From assembly GCF_002003465.1 (NCBI RefSeq), contig NZ_BDDQ01000003.1:119847-183846 (forward strand): 64,000 nt of DNA. Reading direction: 5' to 3'. Shown here piece after piece: positions 11,224-21,823 of the stretch (position 1 is the first letter of the stretch; each line of letters starts with the position of its first letter). Origin of the DNA: Caenibacillus caldisaponilyticus. GTDB taxonomy: Bacteria; Bacillota; Bacilli; Bacillales; Sporolactobacillaceae. The translations under genes were made by a program, and so were the position numbers. The notes beneath the pieces are model-generated. The model made no database searches and had not been told where the DNA came from. It saw only the letters and a list, made by a program, of their open reading frames with translations.

Positions 11224-11290
11224 GGGCTATACAGACTGAATGAAACAAAGTGACGTCCCCTGTGCATCGGGGCGCACTTTTTTTGTTTTT
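11224..11290 (+). promoter_or_regulatory. pyrG leader attenuator
   Basis: The predicted transcript starts GGGCTA at 11224. A terminator hairpin follows: AAAGTG (11247-11252) plus CCCC (11257-11260) pair with GGGG plus CGCACTTT (11269-11280), ending in a T-run. In B. subtilis, low CTP makes polymerase stutter at the GGGC start and add extra G residues, which pair with the C/U-rich left arm of the terminator and allow read-through. The left arm here contains GTCCCCTG, as that model requires. The pyrG start codon is about 117 bases further on. Confidence 0.8.
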
Positions 11291-11385
11291 CCCCCAAAAA
11301 GGTTATGTGAGGCACGACCATTGCGTTTTTACGGCGGCCGGCGCAGCTGTCCGGCCATGAAATAATCATCGATCGAACACACTAA

Positions 11386-13011
<1,626 letters not shown>

Positions 13012-13068
13012 AAGCGGGTTGGAAACGGTTGGACGAGCCGATATTCGGGGAAAGCGGCAAGGGAGAAT

Positions 13069-13128
13069 GGGGAAACAAGGGCGGGAAAAACTCTTGAAAT
13101 CGATATGCCCTTCCGTTTCCCCTTTTTT
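13069..13128 (+). terminator. Terminator after pyrG
   Basis: A long interrupted stem pairs GGGGAAACAAGGGC at 13069-13082 with its complement at 13107-13122, with a two-base bulge. It is followed by six T residues. It separates pyrG from convergent ywjG. Confidence 0.75.
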
Positions 13129-13144
13129 CTACCAAAATTTTTTT

Positions 13145-13690
13145 TTATAAGTCGTTCAACAATCCTTGTTCGTCGAGGATGTCGAATAAAGAAATATATA
13201 AAGCGTGATAAGCGAAGAGGGCTGCCGCGGTCGAAGGCAGTCCGATTCTTTTGCCGTCTTCCAAAGGGATCAGCGGTTCGCCGGCGCACAGTTCGACATG
13301 GACGTCGACCGCTTCGGCAAACGGATTGGGTTGACCTTTTTCAAGATTGGACATGCCGATGACGGACGCGCCCGTCTCCCTGATTTTTTCCGCCACGGCG
13401 GCCGCCTCTTCATCGGCTCCCGAAAAGGTCGCCAGCAACACGCAATCCATGGCGCCCGTCGGTGCCCATTCGTCGTCGCGAACGAGAGGCTTCGCTTTCG
13501 GCAACGCGTTTTGGCTATATAAGGCTTCGAATTCGACGGCCTGCATGTCTCCGAAACCATAAACGAAAAGATTTCCTTCCGAAATCGCCGCTTGGGCGAG
13601 CAGACGGCCGCCGTCTTCCACGGCGGCTTCATTTTTTTCGACGAGTTTTCGCAGGACACCGGTCATTTGCGTCGCATAGATCTTCAGCAT
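13145..13690 (-). CDS. ywjG: DUF2529 protein YwjG (SIS-like)
   Basis: Protein of 181 residues of the DUF2529 family, the only clear minus-strand gene in the window. It shows a SIS-like sugar-isomerase pattern (EGNLFVYGFGDMQAVEFEAL near residues 38-58). Its place and orientation between pyrG and spo0F match B. subtilis ywjG. The ATG is preceded on the minus strand by GGAGGA. Function is unknown; a role in sensing or binding a phosphosugar is only a fold-based guess. A nested hairpin at 13742-13774 would lie in its 5' leader. Confidence 0.88.
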   Translation of the reverse strand: MLKIYATQMTGVLRKLVEKNEAAVEDGGRLLAQAAISEGNLFVYGFGDMQAVEFEALYSQNALPKAKPLVRDDEWAPTGAMDCVLLATFSGADEEAAAVAEKIRETGASVIGMSNLEKGQPNPFAEAVDVHVELCAGEPLIPLEDGKRIGLPSTAAALFAYHALYISLFDILDEQGLLNDL

Positions 13691-13863
13691 ATATGTCGTC
13701 CTCCATCATCCGTTGGGATCGGAACCATTCTCGGGGAAGATGAAGCGAGCCGTCGGCAGACGCCGCTCGCTTTCCTCCGTTTAGTTAATATAACACAACG
13801 CGGCGGGAATCGGACCTCCGCCGGCCTTCCGGAGCGCGGGAGAGGCGTTGTTTTTGCGGTAAA

Positions 13864-13893
13864 GAAGGAAAATGATTGATAAAAAGCGAATAA
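13864..13893 (+). promoter_or_regulatory. Sigma-H promoter of spo0F
   Basis: GAAGGAAAA at 13864-13872 fits the sigma-H -35 consensus RnAGGAwWW. After a 12-base spacer, AGCGAATAA at 13885-13893 fits the -10 consensus RnnGAATww. The transcript would start near 13900, about 80 bases before spo0F. B. subtilis spo0F is known to be driven by sigma-H at sporulation onset. No clear 0A box was found. Confidence 0.75.
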
Positions 13894-13911
13894 CCCGAAT
13901 AGTGCATGAAC

Positions 13912-13925
13912 GGGTGGTACCGCGG
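13912..13925 (+). promoter_or_regulatory. T-box-like motif in the spo0F leader
   Basis: GGGTGGTACCGCGG matches the T-box core consensus AGGGTGGNACCGCG at 13 of 14 positions, counting the preceding C as the mismatch. It lies in the spo0F 5' region on the coding strand. I see no convincing specifier stem or downstream terminator, so it may be a relic or a coincidence. Confidence 0.35.
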
Positions 13926-13979
13926 TTTTTCATCCATCGTCTATGCGGTCAATATCAAACCATAAGTGAGGCGATAAAG

Positions 13980-14354
13980 ATGACAGCGGGAGAGAAAAGA
14001 AAAATTTTAATCGTCGACGATCAGTTCGGCATCCGCATTCTGTTGAATGAGATCTTTCAAAAAGAAGGATACATAACTTATGAAGCGGCCAACGGAGAAC
14101 AAGCTTTGCGGATTGTCAAAAACGAGCATCCTGAACTCGTCATTCTCGATATGAAAATCCCGGGTATGGATGGCTTGGATATCCTTAAACATATTAGAAA
14201 GGACTACGACGACATTAAAGTGATCATCATGACCGCTTACGGGGAGCTGGACATGATCCAAGAGGCCATGGAATACGGGGCGATCACGCATTTTGCCAAA
14301 CCCTTTGACATCGACGAGTTGATCGAAGCCGTACAAAAGCAATTGCCCGTTTAA
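13980..14354 (+). CDS. spo0F: Sporulation phosphorelay response regulator Spo0F
   Basis: Single-domain receiver, 124 residues, that takes phosphate from sporulation histidine kinases and passes it to Spo0B in the phosphorelay feeding Spo0A. The phospho-acceptor is Asp57 (Asp54 in B. subtilis numbering) in [13 protein letters not shown]. The acidic pair D13-D14, [13 protein letters not shown] and the [10 protein letters not shown] lysine motif are all present, and near-identity to B. subtilis is obvious. The ATG at 13980 follows GTGAGGCG; the upstream open frame overlaps the promoter. Regulation is by the sigma-H promoter upstream. Confidence 0.97.
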   Translation: MTAGEKRKILIVDDQFGIRILLNEIFQKEGYITYEAANGEQALRIVKNEHPELVILDMKIPGMDGLDILKHIRKDYDDIKVIIMTAYGELDMIQEAMEYGAITHFAKPFDIDELIEAVQKQLPV

Positions 14355-14706
14355 CGCAGCGCCGTTATGCGTTCAGAGCTTGTTTGGCGACTGACCGTTT
14401 AAGGCCGCCGCTGTGCTTAAGCGTTCAACATAGGATTGCGTTGGCGGCGACTTCGTCCCACAAGTTCGGCCGCTTTTTCGGACGTTCCGCCAGCGCGCGG
14501 CGCATGTGCGCTCCATCATTTCGACCTATATTATTATGTGCTATAATAATCATGTTTTTAGATATGGTTGCCATAATGAGAAAGGCTGTTTTTTCTTTCA
14601 AAAACGCATCGCGCGTGTGGATGGATTTTCCGTGCGCATGAACGGCGCTTGGAGCGGAGCGCATGCGGGAAGGGAAAAACGACAGTATTAAAGGAGGTAA
14701 TTTACG
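14355..14706 (+). promoter_or_regulatory. fbaA upstream region with an AT-rich palindrome
   Basis: This 352-base gap holds no gene. At 14530-14550 there is a perfect inverted repeat, ATTATTAT-GTGCT-ATAATAAT, whose right arm contains TATAAT (14542-14547), a candidate -10 with only a poor -35. The palindrome would therefore overlap the promoter core, as a repressor operator does. The remainder shows nothing recognisable. Confidence 0.45.
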
Positions 14707-15570
14707 ATGGCTTTGGAATCGATGACAAACATGTTGAACAAAGCTCGGGCCAACCAATATGCCGTCGGCCAATTTAACATCAATAACCTGGAATTCACCC
14801 AGGCGATCTTACAAGCCGCGCAAGAGGAAGAAGCGCCGGTCATTTTGGGCGTGTCGGAAGGCGCCGCGAAATACATGGGCGGTTTTAAATTGGCGGTCGC
14901 GATGGTCAAAGCTTTGATGGAAGAATATCATATCACAGTTCCGGTCGCGATTCACCTCGATCACGGTTCGTCTTTCGAAAAATGCATCCAAGCGATCCGC
15001 GCCGGCTTTACGTCGGTCATGATCGACGGATCCCACTATCCGTTGGAAGAAAACATTGCGCTGACGAAGCGGGTCGTCGAGGCGGCGCACGCCGTGGGCG
15101 TCTCGGTCGAAGCGGAACTCGGGCGCATCGCCGGCCAAGAAGATGACCTCAATGTCAACGACGCCGAAGCGATGTACGCGGTGCCTTCTGAATGCAAACG
15201 GCTCATCGATGAAACCGGCGTGGACTGCTTCGCTCCCGCGCTCGGATCGGTGCACGGGCCGTATAAAGGCGAACCGAAGCTCGGATTCGACCGCATGGAA
15301 GAAATCAAAAACTTGACGGGGGTCCCGCTCGTCCTTCACGGCGGAACCGGCATCCCGACCAAAGATATCAAGCGGGCGATCGAGCTCGGCCATGCCAAAA
15401 TCAACGTCAACACGGAAAACCAAATCGCGATGACGAAAGTGATCCGCCAAGTGCTGGCCGAAAAACCGGACCTTTATGATCCGCGGAAATATCTCGGCCC
15501 GGCGCGCGATGCGATCAAAGAAACCGTCAAAGCCAAAATCCGCGAATTCGGTTCTTCCGGTAAAGCCTGA
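14707..15570 (+). CDS. fbaA: Class II fructose-bisphosphate aldolase
   Basis: Zinc-dependent aldolase, 287 residues, cleaving fructose-1,6-bisphosphate to DHAP and glyceraldehyde-3-phosphate; central to glycolysis and, with glpX nearby, gluconeogenesis. The metal and substrate motif HLDHGSS places His83, Asp85 and His86. [19 protein letters not shown] and KINVNTENQ follow, and the length is normal. A strong AAAGGAGGTAA precedes the ATG. The order spo0F-fbaA-transaldolase is the standard Bacillus order. Confidence 0.98.
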   Translation: MALESMTNMLNKARANQYAVGQFNINNLEFTQAILQAAQEEEAPVILGVSEGAAKYMGGFKLAVAMVKALMEEYHITVPVAIHLDHGSSFEKCIQAIRAGFTSVMIDGSHYPLEENIALTKRVVEAAHAVGVSVEAELGRIAGQEDDLNVNDAEAMYAVPSECKRLIDETGVDCFAPALGSVHGPYKGEPKLGFDRMEEIKNLTGVPLVLHGGTGIPTKDIKRAIELGHAKINVNTENQIAMTKVIRQVLAEKPDLYDPRKYLGPARDAIKETVKAKIREFGSSGKA

Positions 15571-15587
15571 TTCGCACGGGTTTATTC

Positions 15588-15612
15588 GCCGCCGGCGCTT
15601 GCGTCCGGCGGC
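15588..15612 (+). other. Stem-loop between fbaA and transaldolase
   Basis: A perfect 8-bp GC stem (GCCGCCGG with CCGGCGGC) with a nine-base loop, lacking a T-run. It is more likely an mRNA-stabilising or partial attenuating structure than a full terminator. Confidence 0.45.
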
Positions 15613-15652
15613 ATCTGTTAAAATAAAGGACGGAAAAAGGGGTGAACGGCTG

Positions 15653-16306
15653 ATGAAATTTTTCATTGATACCGCGAATATTGAACAGATCCGCGAAATA
15701 AATGAATGGGGGATTCTTTCCGGCGTCACGACGAATCCGACGCTTGTCGCGAAGGAAGGGGTCGATTTCCGCGAGCGCTTGCGGGAGATCACGGCCGTCG
15801 TCAAAGGACCGGTCAGCGCCGAAGTCGTCGCCACCCGCGCCGATGAGATGGTGCGAGAAGGACGGGAATTGGCGGCCATTGCCCCGAACATCGCGGTGAA
15901 AATTCCGATGACCGAAGAGGGCCTTAAGGCGGTTTCACAGCTCAGCAACGAAGGCATATCCGTTAACGTCACCCTTATTTTTTCCGCCAATCAGGCATTG
16001 CTCGCTGCCCGCGCCGGTGCGGCCTTCGTTTCTCCGTTCATCGGGAGGCTGGACGACATCGGACATAGCGGCATTGAGCTCGTTTCGGATATCGTCGAAC
16101 TCTTTGAGCTGCACGGAATCGATACCGAAGTCATCGCCGCATCCGTCCGTCATCCGTTGCACGTCACCGAGGCGGCGAAAGCCGGTGCCCACATCGCGAC
16201 CTTGCCATATAATGTTTTTAAAAAGATGATTGCCCATCCGATGACGGATAATGGCCTCGCCGCATTCCTGAAGGATTGGGAAAATTATCAGAAAGGTCAA
16301 ATTTAA
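15653..16306 (+). CDS. ywjH: Transaldolase (Fsa/TalC type)
   Basis: Small transaldolase of 217 residues, transferring dihydroxyacetone units in the pentose phosphate pathway (Fsa-like relatives act as fructose-6-phosphate aldolases). It begins [18 protein letters not shown]. The Schiff-base lysine is K83 in [10 protein letters not shown], and [19 protein letters not shown] is conserved. The ATG at 15653 follows AAAAGGGGTGA; the longer frame overlaps fbaA and is not used. It corresponds to B. subtilis ywjH. Confidence 0.94.
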   Translation: MKFFIDTANIEQIREINEWGILSGVTTNPTLVAKEGVDFRERLREITAVVKGPVSAEVVATRADEMVREGRELAAIAPNIAVKIPMTEEGLKAVSQLSNEGISVNVTLIFSANQALLAARAGAAFVSPFIGRLDDIGHSGIELVSDIVELFELHGIDTEVIAASVRHPLHVTEAAKAGAHIATLPYNVFKKMIAHPMTDNGLAAFLKDWENYQKGQI

Positions 16307-16370
16307 CGCGCATATCGCTTGAGTATCCGCCCGTTGCGGCGGCACGGCGAACGAGGAAAGGGAGACCAAC

Positions 16371-17660
16371 ATGGAAAAAATCGTGATCGAAGGTGGAAAC
16401 CGTCTGAACGGAACCATCCAAGTCGGCGGGGCAAAAAACAGTGCGGTCGCATTGATCCCCGCTGCCATATTGGCCGATTCCCCGGTCACCATCGAGCAGT
16501 TGCCGGACATTTCTGATGTCAGAAATCTCTGTGAACTATTGAAAGAAATCGGCGGCAAGGTCACCTTTGAAAACAACACCATGGTTATCGATCCCAGGGA
16601 AATGATTCCGATGCCGCTTCCCAACGGACGCGTAAAAAAATTGCGCGCATCCTATTACTTGATGGGCGCGATGCTCGGGCGATTTAAGAAAGCCGTTGTC
16701 GGCCTTCCCGGCGGTTGCAATCTCGGGCCGCGTCCGATCGATCAGCATATCAAAGGTTTTGAAGCCCTCGGGGCAAAAGTGACGAACGAGCAAGGCGCGA
16801 TTTATTTACAAGCCGACGAACTGCGGGGCGCCCGCATTTATCTGGACGTCGTCAGCGTCGGCGCGACGATTAACATCATGCTCGCCGCCGTGCTGGCGAA
16901 AGGGCGCACCATCATAGAGAACGCCGCCAAAGAGCCGGAAATCATCGACGTGGCGACGCTCCTTTCGGGCATGGGCGCAAAAATCAAAGGCGCCGGCACG
17001 GACGTCATCCGCATCGACGGCGTGGAGTCTTTGCACGGCTGCCGCCATTGCATCATTCCCGACCGGATCGAAGCCGGTACATACATGATTTTGGCCGCGG
17101 CTTGCGGCGAGCGCGTTCTCATTGACAACGTCATCCCTCCGCACGTCGAATCGCTCACCGCCAAACTGAGGGAAATGGGCGTTAAGGTGCACACCTATGA
17201 CGATCAGATCGAAATCGTGCGCGACGGGACGCCGTTAAAAAAAGCCGACATCAAAACGCTCGTCTATCCCGGATTTCCGACCGATCTGCAGCCGCCGTTG
17301 ACGGTGCTCCTCACGCAAGCCCACGGCGCGAGCCTCGTCACGGAAACGATCTTTGACCATCGCTTCAAATACGTCGACGAACTGCGCCGAATGGGCGCTG
17401 AGATCAAAGTGGAGGGACGTTCGGCCATCGTCGAAGGGCCGACCCGGCTGCAAGCCGCCAAGGTCAACGCGACGGATCTCCGGGCGGGCGCGGCTCTGGT
17501 GGTGGCCGGCGCCGTGGCGAACGGCATTACGGAAATCACCGGCGTTGAACACATCGACCGCGGTTATAGCGGATTGGTGGATAAGTTGCGCGGCATCGGC
17601 ATGAAAATTTGGCGGGAAAAAACGGAAACCGAAGAGGAAACGACCGCCGTCGGCCGTTGA
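16371..17660 (+). CDS. murA: UDP-GlcNAc 1-carboxyvinyltransferase (MurA, MurAB-like position)
   Basis: MurA of 429 residues, adding enolpyruvate from PEP to UDP-GlcNAc in the first committed step of peptidoglycan synthesis. The catalytic Cys is C116 in [10 protein letters not shown], the fosfomycin target. DRIEAGTYM and GFPTDLQPP are conserved. It sits where B. subtilis carries murAB. A second murA lies at 41165-42492 but has a frameshift, so if that lesion is real this copy would have to supply the cell. Confidence 0.96.
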   Translation: MEKIVIEGGNRLNGTIQVGGAKNSAVALIPAAILADSPVTIEQLPDISDVRNLCELLKEIGGKVTFENNTMVIDPREMIPMPLPNGRVKKLRASYYLMGAMLGRFKKAVVGLPGGCNLGPRPIDQHIKGFEALGAKVTNEQGAIYLQADELRGARIYLDVVSVGATINIMLAAVLAKGRTIIENAAKEPEIIDVATLLSGMGAKIKGAGTDVIRIDGVESLHGCRHCIIPDRIEAGTYMILAAACGERVLIDNVIPPHVESLTAKLREMGVKVHTYDDQIEIVRDGTPLKKADIKTLVYPGFPTDLQPPLTVLLTQAHGASLVTETIFDHRFKYVDELRRMGAEIKVEGRSAIVEGPTRLQAAKVNATDLRAGAALVVAGAVANGITEITGVEHIDRGYSGLVDKLRGIGMKIWREKTETEEETTAVGR

Positions 17661-17923
17661 ATGGCCGGCGCTGCCCGTTCGATCCGGTTTGGCGCTGCGC
17701 CCGCGATTTCAACCTGAAAAAAAGAGCGCCCGCCGGCCGTTTGGCCGTGGGTGATCGGTGGCCGATTGCATGTTTTTATGACGGGGTCCCCTTCATCTAA
17801 CCTGAATACGGGCGATGCCGTCCTCGGCATGAACCGGCTTTTTCCGGTCGATGAAGCACAACCCCGCTCCTTGAGTCCCCGTGCTTTATCGTTTGGCGAC
17901 ATAAAGCAAGGGGGAATGGCAAA

Positions 17924-18889
17924 ATGGAAAGAAGCCTTTCGATGGAATTGGTAAGGGTCACCGAAGCCGCGGCGCTCGCCTCCGCGCGCTGGATGGGACG
18001 CGGCAAAAAAAATGAAGCCGATGACGCCGCGACGACAGCGATGCGCACGGTTTTCGACACCGTTCCGATGCGAGGAACGGTCGTCATCGGCGAAGGGGAA
18101 ATGGATGAAGCCCCGATGCTTTACATCGGAGAAAAGCTCGGCACCGGTTACGGCCCGCGGGTGGACGTCGCCGTCGATCCGCTGGAGGGCACGAACATCG
18201 TCGCCAACGGCACGTGGAACGCGCTGTCCGTCATCGCCGTCGCCGACGCCGGGAACTTGCTTCACGCCCCGGACATGTACATGCAAAAAATTGCCGTTGG
18301 TCCCGAAGCCGTCGGGCAAATCGATATCGACGCCCCGGTGATCGACAACCTGAAAGCGGTCGCTCGGGCAAAGAATAAAGACATTGAAGATTTGGTCGTC
18401 GTCATATTGGATCGCAAGCGCCATGAGAAAATGATCCACGACATCCGCGAAGCCGGAGCCCGCATTAAGCTGATTCCCGACGGGGATGTGGCCGCGGCCA
18501 TCCACACCGCCTTCGACAACACCGGCGTCGATATTTTGCTGGGCATCGGCGGTGCGCCGGAGGGGGTTATCTCCGCCGTCGCGTTGAAATGTTTGGGCGG
18601 GGAAATCCAAGGCCGGCTCCTCCCGCAAAACCAAGCCGAAAAAGAACGCTGTGAGAAAATGGGCATTCACGACATTAACCAAGTGTTGCGCATGGACGAC
18701 CTCGTCAAGGGCGATGACGCCATTTTTGCGGCCACCGGCGTGACCGACGGCGAGCTTTTGCAAGGGGTGCGCTTTGACGGCGCGACCGGGACGACGCATT
18801 CGGTCGTCATGCGCGCCAAATCGGGAACGGTGCGGTTTATCCAAGGTCGCCACAGCTTGAAGAAAAAACCGAATCTCGTGATAAAATAA
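17924..18889 (+). CDS. glpX: Class II fructose-1,6-bisphosphatase
   Basis: GlpX-type fructose-1,6-bisphosphatase, 321 residues, Mn-dependent, working opposite phosphofructokinase in gluconeogenesis. Metal and substrate motifs include [26 protein letters not shown] and [12 protein letters not shown]. It starts [18 protein letters not shown], as in B. subtilis. The ATG follows CAAGGGGGAATGG. Its closeness to fbaA and a transaldolase groups triose/hexose-phosphate interconversion in this segment. Confidence 0.97.
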   Translation: MERSLSMELVRVTEAAALASARWMGRGKKNEADDAATTAMRTVFDTVPMRGTVVIGEGEMDEAPMLYIGEKLGTGYGPRVDVAVDPLEGTNIVANGTWNALSVIAVADAGNLLHAPDMYMQKIAVGPEAVGQIDIDAPVIDNLKAVARAKNKDIEDLVVVILDRKRHEKMIHDIREAGARIKLIPDGDVAAAIHTAFDNTGVDILLGIGGAPEGVISAVALKCLGGEIQGRLLPQNQAEKERCEKMGIHDINQVLRMDDLVKGDDAIFAATGVTDGELLQGVRFDGATGTTHSVVMRAKSGTVRFIQGRHSLKKKPNLVIK

Positions 18890-18898
18890 AGTCGGACG

Positions 18899-18928
18899 GG
18901 CAGCATCGGAACGTGAACCGGTGCTGCC
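18899..18928 (+). terminator. Possible terminator after glpX
   Basis: An 11-bp stem pairs GGCAGCATCGG with CCGGTGCTGCC around an eight-base loop, ten bases after the glpX stop. It is followed only by TTGATCTC, so termination would be weak or assisted. Confidence 0.55.
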
Positions 18929-19162
18929 TTGATCTCATCATCCCCAGATGGTCCGCGACACCCAGACGGTCGGCAGATTTACGGGAACCCATATCCGTTG
19001 ATGGCCATTCCATCACCGCTTTGCCCCACCCGAACCTCGGGATGCTTCCAAACTCGTTTTCCACCACAAAAGGACGATCGTTGTGTTTTTTAAGCGTTTT
19101 TGGCGGCTTTGAACGATTGGTGTCCCTTGCGGATAAGATTTTGCCGAAACGAGGGCGCCGTC

Positions 19163-19191
19163 TTGCAAACGCTATTCTATCATCGTATAAT
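19163..19191 (+). promoter_or_regulatory. Sigma-A promoter of rho
   Basis: TTGCAA at 19163-19168, exactly 17 bases, then TATAAT at 19186-19191. The start would fall near 19198, giving a leader of about 214 bases before rho. The region 18933-19162 upstream shows nothing recognisable. Confidence 0.82.
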
Positions 19192-19272
19192 ATAGCGGAA
19201 CTCTTCCGACCGTCCGATTGCCTTTTAAAAATCACCACTTAAAAGGCGGTATAAAAAATAGACTAGCGGTAA

Positions 19273-19400
19273 GAATAAGAAGTATGGATATCGATTCGCT
19301 TCATATTCTGACTCCCGAACATGCTTCGTCTCATAAACCCGACTGCCTTCAAGCCCTTATACTTTTCATTTCAGTTTTTCCTCATAAAATTTCATAAAGC
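19273..19400 (+). promoter_or_regulatory. rho leader: stem-loop then C-rich, G-poor tract
   Basis: A stem-loop pairs AGAATAAGAAG (from 19273) with CTTCATATTCT around 19300. Next comes roughly 100 bases with about 29 C against 9 G and little pairing potential. In a genome where C and G are otherwise balanced, this C-over-G bubble looks like a Rho-loading (rut) site. It fits autoregulation, in which excess Rho terminates its own leader. Confidence 0.55.
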
Positions 19401-19411
19401 GTGGTGTCACA

Positions 19412-20674
19412 ATGGAAGTTACCCTGTCAGAATTGGAAAATATGAAACTCAAAGATTTGTATCAACTTGCCCGCGAATATAAAATTTCTTATTATGCCAA
19501 ATTGAACAAACGCGAGTTGATTTTTGCGATTTTAAAAGCACAGGCCGAAAAAGACGGCTTGTCTTTCATGGAAGGCATTTTGGAAATCATTCCGACTGAA
19601 GGTTTCGGGTTTTTGCGGCCGATCAATTATTCGCCGAGTTCAGAAGATATTTATATATCCGCTTCGCAAATCCGCCGTTTTGATTTGCGCAACGGGGATA
19701 AGGTTTCCGGCAAGGTTCGCCCGCCGAAGGAAAACGAGCGCTATTATGGCTTGCTGCATGTTGAGGCGGTCAACGGCGAAGATCCCGACACGGCGAGAGA
19801 ACGCGTCCATTTTCCGGCGCTGACGCCTCTTTACCCGAACCGAAAAATGAAGCTTGAGACCGATCCGTCTAATCTGTCGACCCGGATCATCGACATGATC
19901 GCCCCGGTCGGTTTCGGCCAGCGCGGCTTGATCGTCGCGCCGCCTAAAGCGGGGAAAACGATGCTGCTTAAGGAAATTGCCAACAGCATCACGACCAATC
20001 ACCCGGATGTCGAACTCATCGTTCTGCTCGTCGACGAACGGCCGGAAGAGGTGACCGATATTGAGCGCTCCGTTCAAGGAGACGTCGTCAGCTCGACCTT
20101 CGATGAAGTGCCGGAAAATCACATCAAGGTGTCCGAACTCGTCTTGGAACGGGCGATGCGGCTCGTTGAGCATAAGCGCGACGTCGTCATCCTCATGGAC
20201 AGCCTCACTCGTTTGGCCCGTGCCTACAACTTGGTCATCCCTCCGAGCGGCCGCACGCTTTCCGGCGGCATTGATCCCGCGGCATTCCATCGTCCCAAGC
20301 GGTTCTTCGGCGCAGCTCGCAATATTGAGGAAGGCGGCAGCCTGACGATTCTCGCCACCGCCTTAATCGACACCGGTTCGCGGATGGATGATGTCATCTA
20401 TGAAGAATTTAAAGGGACGGGCAACATGGAGCTTCATCTCGATCGCCGTCTCGCCGAGCGCCGCATCTTCCCGGCGATTGATATCCGCCGTTCCGGCACG
20501 CGCAAAGAAGAATTGCTGATTGAGAAGGATCATTTGGAAAAATTGTGGGCGATGCGGAAGACGATGGAAGAAACGCCGGAGTTTGTCGAACATTTCTATC
20601 GCCGGCTGAAACAGACGAAATCGAACGAAGAATTTTTCCAGCTGTTTGAGAAAGAAAAAAACGGTTTAATATAA
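19412..20674 (+). CDS. rho: Transcription termination factor Rho
   Basis: Hexameric RNA-dependent ATPase, 420 residues. The N-terminal helical RNA-binding part and cold-shock-like domain ([19 protein letters not shown]) precede the Walker A motif APPKAGKT at 176-183. The Q-loop and R-loop region [13 protein letters not shown] and the secondary RNA site [11 protein letters not shown] follow. Near-identity to Bacillus Rho is clear. The ribosome-binding site (GTGGTG) is weak, so translation may be modest. The gene has its own promoter and an unusual leader upstream. Confidence 0.98.
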   Translation: MEVTLSELENMKLKDLYQLAREYKISYYAKLNKRELIFAILKAQAEKDGLSFMEGILEIIPTEGFGFLRPINYSPSSEDIYISASQIRRFDLRNGDKVSGKVRPPKENERYYGLLHVEAVNGEDPDTARERVHFPALTPLYPNRKMKLETDPSNLSTRIIDMIAPVGFGQRGLIVAPPKAGKTMLLKEIANSITTNHPDVELIVLLVDERPEEVTDIERSVQGDVVSSTFDEVPENHIKVSELVLERAMRLVEHKRDVVILMDSLTRLARAYNLVIPPSGRTLSGGIDPAAFHRPKRFFGAARNIEEGGSLTILATALIDTGSRMDDVIYEEFKGTGNMELHLDRRLAERRIFPAIDIRRSGTRKEELLIEKDHLEKLWAMRKTMEETPEFVEHFYRRLKQTKSNEEFFQLFEKEKNGLI

Positions 20675-20734
20675 AAAAGGCCTGATGGGTTCCCGCGGGG
20701 GCGGCCGGGCGAATTTCCGCCGTTTCGGTATGCC

Positions 20735-20763
20735 TTGAAATGCTTGATCGGTCCTGTTATAAT
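20735..20763 (+). promoter_or_regulatory. Sigma-A promoter of rpmE
   Basis: TTGAAA at 20735-20740, a 17-base spacer and TATAAT at 20758-20763. The transcript would start near 20770. Confidence 0.85.
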
Positions 20764-20780
20764 GGACTTTGTGCAACGAT

Positions 20781-20803
20781 CTCTGGTTTGAAAGAATAAC
20801 CAG
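20781..20803 (+). promoter_or_regulatory. Possible L31 leader stem-loop
   Basis: In the short rpmE leader (about 56 bases) CTGGTT pairs with AACCAG around an A-rich loop, just before the AAAAGGAG ribosome-binding site. Autogenous L31 leader structures are described for several phyla; this could be one, but the evidence is a single short hairpin. Confidence 0.35.
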
Positions 20804-20825
20804 GGCAAAAAGGAGTGAATGTGGA

Positions 20826-21029
20826 ATGAAAGCCGGGATTCATCCTGAATACCATAAAGTGAAAATTACGTGTGCGTGCGGCAACGAATTCGAAAGCGGT
20901 TCGACGAAACCGGGACCGATTCGCGTCGAAATCTGCTCGAAATGCCATCCTTTCTATACCGGTCGTCAACGCTTTGCCGAACGCGGAGGCCGCGTCGAAC
21001 ATTTCAAAAAGAAATACAACATCAATTAA
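20826..21029 (+). CDS. rpmE: Ribosomal protein bL31 (zinc form)
   Basis: Ribosomal protein bL31, 67 residues, in the Zn-binding C+ form with Cys16, Cys18, Cys37 and Cys40 as ligands. This type is replaced by a Cys-less paralogue under zinc starvation in Bacillus. It starts [12 protein letters not shown] and ends KKKYNIN. The ATG at 20826 has AAAAGGAGTGA eight bases upstream; the longer frame overlaps the promoter. Confidence 0.97.
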   Translation: MKAGIHPEYHKVKITCACGNEFESGSTKPGPIRVEICSKCHPFYTGRQRFAERGGRVEHFKKKYNIN

Positions 21030-21036
21030 TCCGGGG

Positions 21037-21064
21037 CAGGCAAGGCAGCTTGCCTGTTTTTTTT
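21037..21064 (+). terminator. Terminator after rpmE
   Basis: A perfect 8-bp stem CAGGCAAG/CTTGCCTG with a four-base loop is followed by eight T residues, eight bases after the stop codon. Confidence 0.92.
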
Positions 21065-21202
21065 GATTCCCGAGATTTTTCGGTGCGGGGCCTCGAATCC
21101 TCGGCGCATCGGCGGCTGTTTTTGCCGCCGGCGGCGGAGGGGGCGAGCGCCGCGTTTTTCTTTTCCCGCGCCGCGTAATATAAAAGAAGAAGGAGAATGA
21201 GC

Positions 21203-21823
21203 ATGCAATCTGGCCGCAACATTGGATCGCTCGAATGCATTTGCGGGGGCATGTTTTCCGGCAAGTCTGAGGAATTGATCCGCCGCGTCCGCCGAGCCAC
21301 CTATGCGAAACAAAAAGTGCAAGTCTTCAAACCGGCGATGGACAACCGGTACAGCGAAGACGCCGTCGTTTCCCACGACGGCAAATCGATCGTCGCCTGC
21401 CCCGTCGAGCGGGCCGAAGACATTGAAAACGCCGTCGAGCCCGATACCGACGTCGTCGCGATCGATGAAGTGCAGTTTTTTGATGAGGCGATCGTTGAAG
21501 TCGTCAGAAAGCTCGCCGATGACGGCATGCGGGTCATCTGCGCCGGATTGGATATGGATTTTCGCGGGGAGCCGTTTCATCCGGTGCCCGAGATCATGGC
21601 GGTGAGCGATGAGGTGACGAAACTCAACGCCATCTGCGTCGTCTGCGGCGGCACCGCGAGCCGTACGCAGCGGCTGATCGACGGCAAGCCGGCAAGTTAC
21701 GACGACCCCGTCATTTTAGTCGGTGCGGCGGAAACCTATGAAGCGCGCTGCCGGCGCTGCCACGTCGTTCCGGGGAAAGAAAAACGCGGGGCGAACGGCC
21801 GCGAAGCGACGACCGAAGTGTAA
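21203..21823 (+). CDS. tdk: Thymidine kinase
   Basis: Type II thymidine kinase, 206 residues, phosphorylating thymidine for salvage into dTMP. The P-loop is GGMFSGKS at 15-22. [11 protein letters not shown] is the Walker B region, [13 protein letters not shown] leads to the lasso loop, and CVVCGG together with CRRCHVVPG supplies four zinc cysteines. The ATG at 21203 has GGAG at a good distance; the ATG two codons earlier is too close to it. Bacillus also places tdk between rpmE and prfA. Confidence 0.95.
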   Translation: MQSGRNIGSLECICGGMFSGKSEELIRRVRRATYAKQKVQVFKPAMDNRYSEDAVVSHDGKSIVACPVERAEDIENAVEPDTDVVAIDEVQFFDEAIVEVVRKLADDGMRVICAGLDMDFRGEPFHPVPEIMAVSDEVTKLNAICVVCGGTASRTQRLIDGKPASYDDPVILVGAAETYEARCRRCHVVPGKEKRGANGREATTEV

